Of a stretch of 5,860 nucleotides of DNA, positions 1 to 5,789 are shown piece after piece. Position 1 is the stretch's first letter. Each line of letters starts with the position of its first letter. Made by a program: the position numbers and the translations under genes. The notes under the pieces are model-generated. The model was not told where the DNA came from, made no database searches, and saw nothing but the letters and a program-made list of their open reading frames with translations. The stretch spans positions 1-5,860 of the forward strand of contig JABDRA010000562.1 in assembly GCA_013041995.1 (NCBI GenBank). The letters are read 5' to 3'. Source of the DNA: Anderseniella sp. GTDB taxonomy: Bacteria; Pseudomonadota; Alphaproteobacteria; Rhizobiales; Aestuariivirgaceae.

Positions 1-547
1 ACATGCACTGCCCGCGGGCACGATGTATCGGCAATGACCGCATCAGTCCGGTCAGCCCCATTGCAACACCGGCAAGGCCGGACACTTCAGAGCATTCAAG
101 ACCGTCATCACCGGCCATGATCAGGGCACTCATCTGCAGCACGGCAGATGAGGTTTCTCCAAGATAACCTTCCAGCGTGTTGAGGTCCGGCATGGGATCA
201 TCGAACAGGTCAAACCGGCGCGCATCCAGCATGGCCTGGAACGAGTGCCGCGGCAGGTCACCCGCCTCGATTGCGCGAGCCAGTGCCTGTGCCAGGGGAG
301 AATCAACCGTTTGCCCGACATAAATCGCGTCTATCACCTGGGCCCACCAGGCAAGCCTCACCTCACCGGCAGCCGGGTCGGTCACTCTTTCGCGTATCTG
401 GGCAAGTTCCGAATTGAACGCGAACAGCCCGGCCAGAAATCCGCGTGACCGTTCCGGCATCAGCAACAGGCACAAATAACGGTCGCGGTCAGTCGCGCGC
501 AGGTCGTCGAGCAACTGCTCCATCAACTCTGCCGGAAATGCACTCAT
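1..547 (-). CDS. Squalene/phytoene synthase-like protein, NDUFAF6 type (5' part, runs off the window)
   Basis: Only the first 182 codons are in the window; the frame stays open to position 1. The protein has the all-alpha fold signature of the squalene/phytoene synthase family: DRDRYL at residues 20-25, LFAFNSELAQIRE at 41-53, VRLAWW at 63-68, ARRFDLFDDPMPDL at 109-122 and LEGYLGETSS at 125-134. The segments where true synthases carry aspartate-rich Mg-diphosphate motifs read FNSELAQIRE and GLTGLMRSLP, so both acidic motifs are missing. From memory, human NDUFAF6 has AFNVELAQ at the first of these places, so this looks like the non-catalytic NDUFAF6 branch (complex I assembly) rather than a terpenoid enzyme. 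The ATG (547-545) overlaps the stop of the preceding gene as ATGA, and a GGAG lies 6 bases upstream (557-554), which fixes the start. It is probably the fifth gene of the yajC-secDF operon. Family call is firm; the complex I role is inference. Confidence 0.88.
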   Translation of the reverse strand, partial: MSAFPAELMEQLLDDLRATDRDRYLCLLLMPERSRGFLAGLFAFNSELAQIRERVTDPAAGEVRLAWWAQVIDAIYVGQTVDSPLAQALARAIEAGDLPRHSFQAMLDARRFDLFDDPMPDLNTLEGYLGETSSAVLQMSALIMAGDDGLECSEVSGLAGVAMGLTGLMRSLPIHRARGQCM

Positions 548-936
548 GATCCACTCCGATGATGATCAACCGCAATCAGCGCACATGCCACATCGCGGCC
601 TTCCTGCAATAGCACGTTGTAGGTGCGCACTGCCGCGCCGGTTGCCATCGGCTCAAGCCCGATACCGGCTTCCACAAATGCCCGGCGTATGTCGCCGGTT
701 GGGAAAACCTGGTTATCACCGGTGCCAAGCAGGACGAACCCAACACCGTCCGGTGTTCCCAGAACCTGGTCGAAATCGGCAAGTTGCAGGTCTTCCGGCT
801 GTACCGGCGGCCAGCCGTAAACACCACCCGGCAGGCACAGTAATGAACCCTTGTGCGACATGTCACGAAACCTGAAGCCGCCATTTCCATAGGCGTCGAT
901 CGCCACGCGCTCCGGCAAAAACGGCGCGTCGCTCAT
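544..936 (-). CDS. Mth938-like domain (DUF498/PF04430) protein, NDUFAF3-related
   Basis: A 130-residue soluble protein that is essentially one Mth938-like domain. Visible family features are AYGNGGFRF at residues 15-23, the MSHKGSLLCLPGGVYGW stretch at 26-42, LLGTGDNQVFP at 69-79, and the C-terminal MATGAAVRTYNVLLQEGR block at 97-114 followed by a hydrophobic strand. There is no signal peptide or membrane segment, so it should be cytoplasmic. The mitochondrial member NDUFAF3 is a complex I assembly factor; the bacterial function is not settled and no catalytic site is evident. The ATG (936-934) shares one base with the secF stop (TGATG), and no good Shine-Dalgarno precedes it, so translation probably depends on ribosomes finishing secF. 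The 3' end overlaps the next gene by four bases. Length is typical of the family. Family call is confident, role inferred. Confidence 0.9.
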   Translation of the reverse strand: MSDAPFLPERVAIDAYGNGGFRFRDMSHKGSLLCLPGGVYGWPPVQPEDLQLADFDQVLGTPDGVGFVLLGTGDNQVFPTGDIRRAFVEAGIGLEPMATGAAVRTYNVLLQEGRDVACALIAVDHHRSGS

Positions 937-1883
937 CAGGGTTGCACAATCTCTGCCTGCGCATTGTCACCGGGTCCGGGTGTCGGTGCACGGTCCACAT
1001 AGGCTCCGAGCAATGACAACAGGGGCGCACCGATGAAGATCGATGAATAGGTGCCGATAACAACACCCCATATCATGGCAAACGTAAACCCGCGCAGCAC
1101 TTCGCCGCCAAACACATAAAGGGAAATAAGCGCGACAAGGGTCGAGATCGATGTCATCAAGGTACGCGGCAGCGTCTGGTTGAGAGACATGTCGACCATC
1201 TCGTCGAAGTTCATTTTCTTGTATTTGCGCAAGTTCTCACGAAAGCGGTCGAACACCACCACCGTATCGTTGAGTGAGTACCCCACGATGGTCAAAAGCG
1301 CCGCAATAATGGTAAGGTCAAACTGCAATTGCAGGATTGCAAACAGCCCGATCGTTAGCGCCACATCATGCACCAGAGTCGCGACCGTGCCGATGGCAAA
1401 CTGCCATTCAAACCGCAGCCAGATGTAGATCATGATGGCTGCGAACGCCAGCAGGATTGCCAGAATACCATCGCGTGCCAATTCGCCTGAAACCTTTGGC
1501 CCGACAACTTCTACACGCCGGTAGTCTACATCGGGCCCGAGCGCATCCTTGACAATGGCAATCGCTTTTTGCTGTGCTTCTTCTCCACCCTCCTGGGTTT
1601 CAATACGGATCAGAACGTCGGTCGGCTCGCCGAATTCCTGAAGTTCCGACCCGCCAAGACCAAGTCCGCTAATGGTGGTGCGCAACTCGTTCAGGTCGGC
1701 GGGCTGCTCAGTCCTGATTTCAATCAGCGTGCCGCCCTTGAAGTCGATGCCGTAGTTCAGGCCGATTGCAAAAAACAACCCAATCGACAAAAGCACAGCC
1801 ACCATGGAGGCATAAAAGCCGGGCCGCGCGAACTTCATGAAGGCGATTTTGGTATTGTCCGGAACGAAGCGAAGCGGCTTCAT
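936..1883 (-). CDS. secF: Protein translocase subunit SecF
   Basis: SecF is an inner-membrane RND-type protein that pairs with SecD and uses proton motive force to assist the late steps of SecYEG export. The 315-residue product has the expected plan: TM1 at about residues 22-41, the diagnostic GLNYGIDFKGG at 41-51, a periplasmic P4-type domain to about 130, then five membrane segments (about 137-156, 161-182, 186-209, 241-259 and 264-293). The TM4 signature GYSLNDTVVVFDR is at 201-213. Asp206 and Arg240 are 34 residues apart, the same spacing as the functionally important Asp/Arg pair in E. coli SecF (213/247), which suggests proton-conducting residues are intact. An AGGAG at 1897-1893 lies 9 bases before the ATG. 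The gap to secD is 31 bases, and the stop overlaps the next start by one base. The C-terminal tail after residue 298 is short and polar. Length is usual for the family. Confidence 0.97.
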   Translation of the reverse strand: MKPLRFVPDNTKIAFMKFARPGFYASMVAVLLSIGLFFAIGLNYGIDFKGGTLIEIRTEQPADLNELRTTISGLGLGGSELQEFGEPTDVLIRIETQEGGEEAQQKAIAIVKDALGPDVDYRRVEVVGPKVSGELARDGILAILLAFAAIMIYIWLRFEWQFAIGTVATLVHDVALTIGLFAILQLQFDLTIIAALLTIVGYSLNDTVVVFDRFRENLRKYKKMNFDEMVDMSLNQTLPRTLMTSISTLVALISLYVFGGEVLRGFTFAMIWGVVIGTYSSIFIGAPLLSLLGAYVDRAPTPGPGDNAQAEIVQP

Positions 1884-1914
1884 GGTCTCGATCTCCTGAT
1901 GATCTTACAGGCGG

Positions 1915-3522
1915 TCATAGCGGCACCACCTTTGGTCTGCTCAGCCTGATCCAGCCGGAAATGATGAGCTGTGTAACGGTATAGGCGGTGAACACGGTTG
2001 CCACGATACCGATACCCAGCGTCACGGCAAAACCTCTGACCGGACCCGACCCCATGCCGAACAGAATGACGGCGGCAATCAATGTGGTGATGTTGGCATC
2101 CAGAATTGTGGCCAGCGCCATCCGGAAGCCGGTTTCGATGGCATTGAGAGGGGATCGGCCATTGGCCACCTCTTCGCGTATTCGTTCAAACACCAGCACG
2201 TTGGAATCCACCGCCATGCCCATGGTGAGGACGATACCGGCGATGCCAGGCAGTGTCAGGGTCGCACCGAGGAACGACAGTGTTCCCAGGATCATCATCA
2301 GGTTTGCCAGCAGCGCCAGCACGGCGAACATGCCGAACAGGCCATAGGAAACAACCATGAAGATCAACACACCAACGAGCCCGATGATGGAGGCAACGAA
2401 ACCGGCGCGCACCGAGTCAGAGCCAAGGCTCGGACCAACCGTGCGCTCCTCGACGATCGTCAGCTTCGCCGGCAGCGCGCCGGAGCGCAACACGATGGCA
2501 AGGTCATTGGCTTCCTGGGTGGAAAAATCACCGGAAATCTGACCGGACCCGCCGCAAATCTGCTCGTTGATGCGCGGTGCTGAAATGACTTCGCTGTCCA
2601 GTACGATTGCAAACGGGCGCCCGACATTGTTCTGGGTCAGGCGGCAGAAGCGCTGGGCGCCACCGGTGTTGAAGCGGAAATTGACGATCGGCTCATTGGT
2701 GCGCTGGTCAAAACCGGTCTGGGCGTCATTCAGGTCTTCGCCGTCGACGGTCGCTGAGCGCGATGTCTGCACCCAGTACATTTGTCCCGGATTTTCCTTG
2801 TCCGCCAACTCTTCGCAGCCCAACGGAACGGCCCCGCCTGCTCCTTGCGGCTGGTTGTCGCAAAGCAGCCTGAACTGCAGAACCGCAGTTTGCCCGAGCA
2901 GCGCCTTGAGGCGAGCCGGGTCCTGCAGACCGGGCACCTGGACCAGAATGCGGTCTGTGCCCTGGCGCTGAATGGTAGGTTCGGTTGTCCCCAGTTCGTT
3001 GATGCGCACGCCGAGAACTTCAATGGACTGTTGCACCGCCCGACCGATCCGGGTCTCCAGGCCGCCGTCCGAAAACGTCAGGCTGATGTTCTGGCCATTG
3101 CGGACAACATTAAACTCCTGAACCTGCACGCCCTGGCCGAACAGCCCGGTGTCCAGCGGTTGTGAAAGCCCCTGCAATATGGTGAACGCCTCGTCGGCCC
3201 GGGCCACCTCGGGAATGGTGACGTTTGCACCGTTGCCGGTGCGCTTCAGGTTGACGTAACGGATTTTCGCATCGCGCAGACGCAGGCGGATATCGCCAAC
3301 CAACTGCTTCTCAAGCGTATCCTTCAAAGACGGGACATCCACTTCCAGCAGGATGTGGCTGCCACCCTGCAGGTCGAGTCCGAGGGTCAGGGCCTGGCTT
3401 GGTAGAAAGTTGGGCAGTGCTTCGCGGGACTTTTCAGCCAGCAGGTTGGGCATTGCCATCAGACCGGCCAGCAGCACCACACCGATAATAACGAAAGCCT
3501 TCAGCTTGGAAAAATGCAACAT
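1915..3522 (-). CDS. secD: Protein translocase subunit SecD
   Basis: SecD forms the SecDF complex that couples proton flow to periplasmic-side pulling of exported proteins. The 535-residue protein has TM1 at about residues 9-25, the family motif LGLDLQGGSHILLE at 47-60, a large periplasmic P1 domain (about 65-365, including the VGRPFAIVLD strand at 300-309), and five more membrane segments at about 372-392, 396-418, 424-446, 470-490 and 496-520. The TM4 signature GMAVDSNVLVFERIREE is at 435-451; Asp439 corresponds to the essential Asp519 of E. coli SecD. It is shorter than the E. coli protein (615) but normal for alphaproteobacteria. Four cysteines (221, 236, 293, 323) lie in the periplasmic domain. 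No Shine-Dalgarno sits at usual distance from the ATG: the closest purine run, GGGGA at 3541-3537, is 14 bases away. The start is supported by the canonical N-terminus running straight into TM1. It lies 100 bases after yajC. Confidence 0.97.
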   Translation of the reverse strand: MLHFSKLKAFVIIGVVLLAGLMAMPNLLAEKSREALPNFLPSQALTLGLDLQGGSHILLEVDVPSLKDTLEKQLVGDIRLRLRDAKIRYVNLKRTGNGANVTIPEVARADEAFTILQGLSQPLDTGLFGQGVQVQEFNVVRNGQNISLTFSDGGLETRIGRAVQQSIEVLGVRINELGTTEPTIQRQGTDRILVQVPGLQDPARLKALLGQTAVLQFRLLCDNQPQGAGGAVPLGCEELADKENPGQMYWVQTSRSATVDGEDLNDAQTGFDQRTNEPIVNFRFNTGGAQRFCRLTQNNVGRPFAIVLDSEVISAPRINEQICGGSGQISGDFSTQEANDLAIVLRSGALPAKLTIVEERTVGPSLGSDSVRAGFVASIIGLVGVLIFMVVSYGLFGMFAVLALLANLMMILGTLSFLGATLTLPGIAGIVLTMGMAVDSNVLVFERIREEVANGRSPLNAIETGFRMALATILDANITTLIAAVILFGMGSGPVRGFAVTLGIGIVATVFTAYTVTQLIISGWIRLSRPKVVPL

Positions 3523-3622
3523 GGCAGTCTGATCAGTCCCCGAAATAGAGGTGTGTTGTTTATTCGCAATCGCCGGCCAAAATCTGCCGGTTTACCGATG
3601 GTAGCAAAAAACCGATAGTCGC
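3523..3622 (-). other. yajC-secD intergenic spacer
   Basis: The 100-base gap between yajC and secD contains no gene. Reading on the minus strand, a small inverted repeat CCGGC/GCCGG (3590-3586 with 3577-3573, 8-base loop) is present but is not followed by a T-tract, so it is not a good terminator and read-through into secD is expected. The secD end of the spacer lacks a Shine-Dalgarno at a useful distance. A poor promoter-like pair (TTGCGA at 3569-3564 and TATTTC at 3547-3542, 16 bases apart) might give secD a secondary start, but this is weak. Confidence 0.4.
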
Positions 3623-3952
3623 CTAGTCGGTTTTGGCCGGTTCACCCTTGACCCGCACTTCGGTGATTGAGCTTTTGATCATGCGAAACTTTCCGCCCTC
3701 GCCTGTATCAACAACGACCTCGCCATCATCAACCACTTTGGTGATTTTGCCGACAATCCCCCCGGCGGTCACAATAGTGTCACCGCGCCGGACATTCGCC
3801 ACCAGTTCCTGATGAGCCTTCATCCGCTTTTGCTGCGGGCGCAGGATGAGAAACCAGAAGATGGCCATGATCATGATGATCGGGGCAAGCAGCGAGAAGA
3901 TATCAGCGCCCGGTGCGCCACCGGCCTGTGCGTAAGCGGGTGAAATAAACAT
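3623..3952 (-). CDS. yajC: Sec translocon accessory complex subunit YajC
   Basis: YajC is a small inner-membrane protein that associates with SecDF near the Sec translocon and YidC. The 109-residue product has a short N-terminus (MFISPAYAQA, residues 1-10), a single membrane helix at about 18-37, the strongly conserved LRPQQKRMKAHQEL just after it at 37-50, and a C-terminal cytoplasmic beta domain with GDTIVTAGGIVGKI at 57-70 and a conserved FRMIKSSITEV at 89-99. The ATG (3952-3950) has an AGGAG 8 bases upstream (3965-3961), so the start is secure. It ends in TAG and is the first gene of the minus-strand operon, 100 bases before secD. A putative promoter lies just upstream. Its divergent neighbour is the DUF815 ATPase gene, which shares the 163-base control region. 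Confidence 0.96.
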   Translation of the reverse strand: MFISPAYAQAGGAPGADIFSLLAPIIMIMAIFWFLILRPQQKRMKAHQELVANVRRGDTIVTAGGIVGKITKVVDDGEVVVDTGEGGKFRMIKSSITEVRVKGEPAKTD

Positions 3953-3984
3953 GGTTTAAACTCCTGAAACCGAATCCGTGAATT

Positions 3985-4014
3985 TGTATATAGCCCTGCA
4001 CAAGCGCAATGCAA
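3985..4014 (-). promoter_or_regulatory. Putative sigma-70-type promoter of the yajC-secDF operon
   Basis: On the minus strand, TTGCAT (4014-4009) is followed either by TATATA after 16 bases (3992-3987) or by TATACA after 18 bases (3990-3985). The core reads CTATATAC, close to the CTATAT -10 element common in alphaproteobacteria. The predicted transcript would start about 25-30 bases before the yajC ATG, leaving room for the clear AGGAG at 3965-3961. It is the only convincing promoter-like element in the divergent region on this strand. Position and match are seen; activity is inference. Confidence 0.45.
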
Positions 4015-4018
4015 CAGG

Positions 4019-4055
4019 TACGCCGTATTACCCACCGGCCTTGCAACACGGCGTA
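4019..4055. repeat. Perfect 8-bp inverted repeat in the divergent yajC/DUF815 region
   Basis: TACGCCGT (4019-4026) is the exact reverse complement of ACGGCGTA (4048-4055), with 21 bases between the arms (29 bases from arm to arm start). It sits four bases upstream of the putative yajC -35 element and about 60 bases before the DUF815 start. With one G:U and one G:C pair outside the arms it could also form a 10-bp RNA stem in a DUF815 leader. There is no T-tract on either side, so it is not a terminator. It could be a regulator-binding site for one or both divergent genes, or chance. Confidence 0.4.
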
Positions 4056-4115
4056 TCAGGCCCTAAAGCCATCTCACGCTGAATTCCACCAACACCAGAG
4101 CTTGCGAAAACCTTT

Positions 4116-4985
4116 ATGTCAAATGACCGTCTGGACGATATCCTGAACCGCCTCGAGCGCATAGCGACCGCGCTGGAGCGATCTGCACCGCCTCCGCCTG
4201 AAGATGCCGATTATGATGCCGCAGACGCCTTTGTCTGGCACGCCGGTACCAGCACACTTCAGCCTGTTCGGCGGGTAAACCGGGTGGAAATGGTGCTTTT
4301 GCACGGTATTGACCGTGTTCGCGACATCCTGGTCGACAATACGGTCCGCTTTGCAAAGGGGTTGCCTGCGAACAATGCCCTGCTCTGGGGTGCACGCGGC
4401 ATGGGGAAAAGTTCACTGGTCAAGGCGTCACACGCTGCCATAACCGCTCAGCATGATCATACCCTGAAGCTGATAGAGATTCACCGTGAGGACATTGAAG
4501 GCCTGCCTGTGCTGATGGGCCAGTTGCGCGACCAGGTCGGTTATCGCTTCATCATTTTTTGTGACGATTTGTCATTCGACAATCAGGATACCTCCTACAA
4601 ATCATTGAAAGCCGCACTCGATGGGGGAATCGAGGGGCGCCCGGATAATGTATTGTTGTATGCAACATCCAACCGGCGCCATCTTCTGCCGCGCGACATG
4701 ATCGAGAACGAACGCTCCACTGCCATCAATCCATCCGAAGCTGTTCAGGAAAAAGTCTCCCTGTCAGACCGGTTCGGATTGTGGCTCGGGTTCCATTCCT
4801 GTTCACAGGATGAATACCTCGAAATGATCCGCGGATATGTCGATCACTTCAAGTTGACCATTGCCGACGAGCAACTGCGGGCCGAGGCCATTGAATGGCA
4901 GACCACCCGCGGCAGCCGGTCGGGCCGTGTCGCCTGGCAATATGTCCAGGACCTGGCCGGGCGCCTGGGCAAGGCGCTTACATAA
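4116..4985 (+). CDS. DUF815 family P-loop (AAA+-type) ATPase, function unknown
   Basis: The 289-residue protein belongs to the DUF815 ATP-binding family, whose cellular role is not established. The N-terminus (about 1-25) is a charged amphipathic helix, followed by a Pro/Asp-rich linker and the conserved VNRVEMVLLHGIDRVRDIL segment at 54-72. Walker A is GARGMGKSS at 92-100 (Lys98, Ser99). Walker B is RFIIFCDDLSF at 144-154 with paired Asp150/Asp151. A sensor-1-like YATSNRRHL is at 182-190, SLSDRFGLWLGF at 215-226 holds a possible arginine finger (Arg219), and the basic GSRSGRVAWQYVQDL at 266-280 resembles sensor 2. No signal peptide or membrane helix is visible, so it is likely cytoplasmic. 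The start is the first start codon after an in-frame stop at 4080-4082; no obvious Shine-Dalgarno precedes it. Transcribed divergently from yajC and convergent with the GST gene. Length is normal and the active site looks intact. Confidence 0.92.
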   Translation: MSNDRLDDILNRLERIATALERSAPPPPEDADYDAADAFVWHAGTSTLQPVRRVNRVEMVLLHGIDRVRDILVDNTVRFAKGLPANNALLWGARGMGKSSLVKASHAAITAQHDHTLKLIEIHREDIEGLPVLMGQLRDQVGYRFIIFCDDLSFDNQDTSYKSLKAALDGGIEGRPDNVLLYATSNRRHLLPRDMIENERSTAINPSEAVQEKVSLSDRFGLWLGFHSCSQDEYLEMIRGYVDHFKLTIADEQLRAEAIEWQTTRGSRSGRVAWQYVQDLAGRLGKALT

Positions 4986-5014
4986 AACAGCCCGGACCAT
5001 CATGATCCGGGCTG
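4984..5014 (-). terminator. Hairpin terminator between the convergent ATPase and GST genes
   Basis: CAGCCCGGA (4988-4996) pairs perfectly with TCCGGGCTG (5006-5014) around a 9-base loop, giving a GC-rich 9-bp stem. On the minus strand the stem is followed directly by TTTT (4987-4984), so it is a reasonable intrinsic terminator for the GST transcript, about 25 bases after the GST stop. In the plus direction the stem begins two bases after the ATPase stop but is followed by CCGTAACATC without a T-tract, so it would act there only weakly or protect the 3' end. Confidence 0.65.
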
Positions 5015-5039
5015 CCGTAACATCAATGAAGAAACCGGT

Positions 5040-5702
5040 TTAACCCAGCGCCTTCTCGTTGGCGTTCCATTCTTCCGGCGAGTTGCCAACCGGCACCATG
5101 CCCCATTCCTTGAATGCACTGCGTTCCTTGATCTGTTCCATCCAGCGATCCAGGTTCGGCGTTTTGGCGTGCTTCACGTCGAATGCCAGGTAACGCCAGT
5201 AATACACACCAAGCGCAATGTCGGCATAGTTGAAGTGGCGCCCGGTCAGCCAGGGTTTGCGGCCAATGGCGCGATTGGCGATCTTGAACAGATCACCTGC
5301 CTTCTTCTCAGCTTCTTTTACCGCTGCCGGATTCTTCTGCTCAGGCGTTGCCCGCACAGTATCAAAGAGAATGGTGAACATCGGTGCGTTCAGCGTGGTT
5401 GCCGTCCAGTCTGTCCACTGGTCGGCCAGTGCCCACGGCTTCTGGCCACGCGGGCGGATATTGTCCTTGCCGTATTTGCGCGCCAGGTAGCGCATCATGG
5501 TGTTTGACTCAAACAATGTCACCGTGCCGTCCTTCATGACGGGCACTAGGCCGTTCGGGTTCATCTTAAGGAATACCTTGTCATCAAGACCGCCGAACTG
5601 GCCGCCTGCAGCATGGCGTTCAAACGGCTGGCCGGTTTCACCCAGCGCCCAAAGAACCTTCTGCACATTGATGGAAGACCGTCTTCCCCATACTTCAATC
5701 AT
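5040..5702 (-). CDS. Glutathione S-transferase family protein
   Basis: Cytosolic GSTs conjugate or otherwise use glutathione on electrophilic or oxidised substrates; the substrate here cannot be read from sequence. The 220-residue protein has a thioredoxin-like N-terminal domain (about 1-78) and an all-helical C-terminal domain (about 88-205). WGRRSSINVQKVLWALGE at 5-22 places Ser9/Ser10 and Asn12 where bacterial Ser-type GSTs (for example GstB-like) bind the glutathione thiol. The cis-proline is in NPNGLVPVMKDG at 48-59 (Val53-Pro54), and Glu65-Ser66 (FESNTMMRYLARKYG) form the gamma-glutamyl site. The C-terminal domain has WLTGRHFNYADIALG at 151-165, with Asn158 and Asp161 as the N-capping box. 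An AAGGA at 5714-5710 lies 7 bases before the ATG, fixing the start. It converges on the DUF815 gene with a terminator hairpin between. Nothing links it functionally to the Sec operon. Confidence 0.93.
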   Translation of the reverse strand: MIEVWGRRSSINVQKVLWALGETGQPFERHAAGGQFGGLDDKVFLKMNPNGLVPVMKDGTVTLFESNTMMRYLARKYGKDNIRPRGQKPWALADQWTDWTATTLNAPMFTILFDTVRATPEQKNPAAVKEAEKKAGDLFKIANRAIGRKPWLTGRHFNYADIALGVYYWRYLAFDVKHAKTPNLDRWMEQIKERSAFKEWGMVPVGNSPEEWNANEKALG

Positions 5703-5769
5703 ATTGTTTTCCTTCGTTGAGAATCACGAGTGGCGTCATATTCGGCAGAATTTCCGGGAATACAAGTGG

Positions 5770-5789
5770 TGATATTGTTATCAATTGTT
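5770..5789. promoter_or_regulatory. AT-rich palindromic patch upstream of the GST gene, possible operator
   Basis: Two overlapping palindromes occur here: TGATA-TTGT-TATCA (5770-5783) and ATTG-TTAT-CAAT (5774-5785). ATTGTT also repeats directly at 5774-5779 and 5784-5789, ten bases apart, or one helical turn. The patch is far richer in A+T than its surroundings and lies about 70-85 bases upstream of the GST start, a position fitting a LysR-, MarR- or HxlR-type site. No convincing -35/-10 pair was found near it, so a regulatory role is a guess. Confidence 0.25.

Noticed and set aside
130..875. Open frames on both strands overlapping the two NDUFAF-like genes.
   Set aside because: The recognised proteins in their own frames explain the region; the alternatives are rich in Arg, Pro and Cys, typical of out-of-frame GC-rich DNA.
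1988..3165. Several plus-strand open frames of 60-134 codons opposite secD.
   Set aside because: They are antisense shadows of a highly conserved secD, with no family resemblance and no ribosome binding sites.
3542..3569. Internal promoter-like pair before secD (TTGCGA, 16 bases, TATTTC).
   Set aside because: Poor -10 match, and a start so close to the secD ATG leaves little leader; kept only as a note in the spacer entry.
3573..3590. Small hairpin CCGGC/GCCGG in the yajC-secD spacer as a terminator.
   Set aside because: The stem is only 5 bp with an 8-base loop and no T-tract follows; secD must be read through from upstream or from a weak local promoter.
4041..4069. Promoter-like pair for the DUF815 gene on the plus strand (TTGCAA, 17 bases, TAAAGC).
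   Set aside because: The -10 match is only about half of consensus and nothing else supports it, so it was not listed as a feature.
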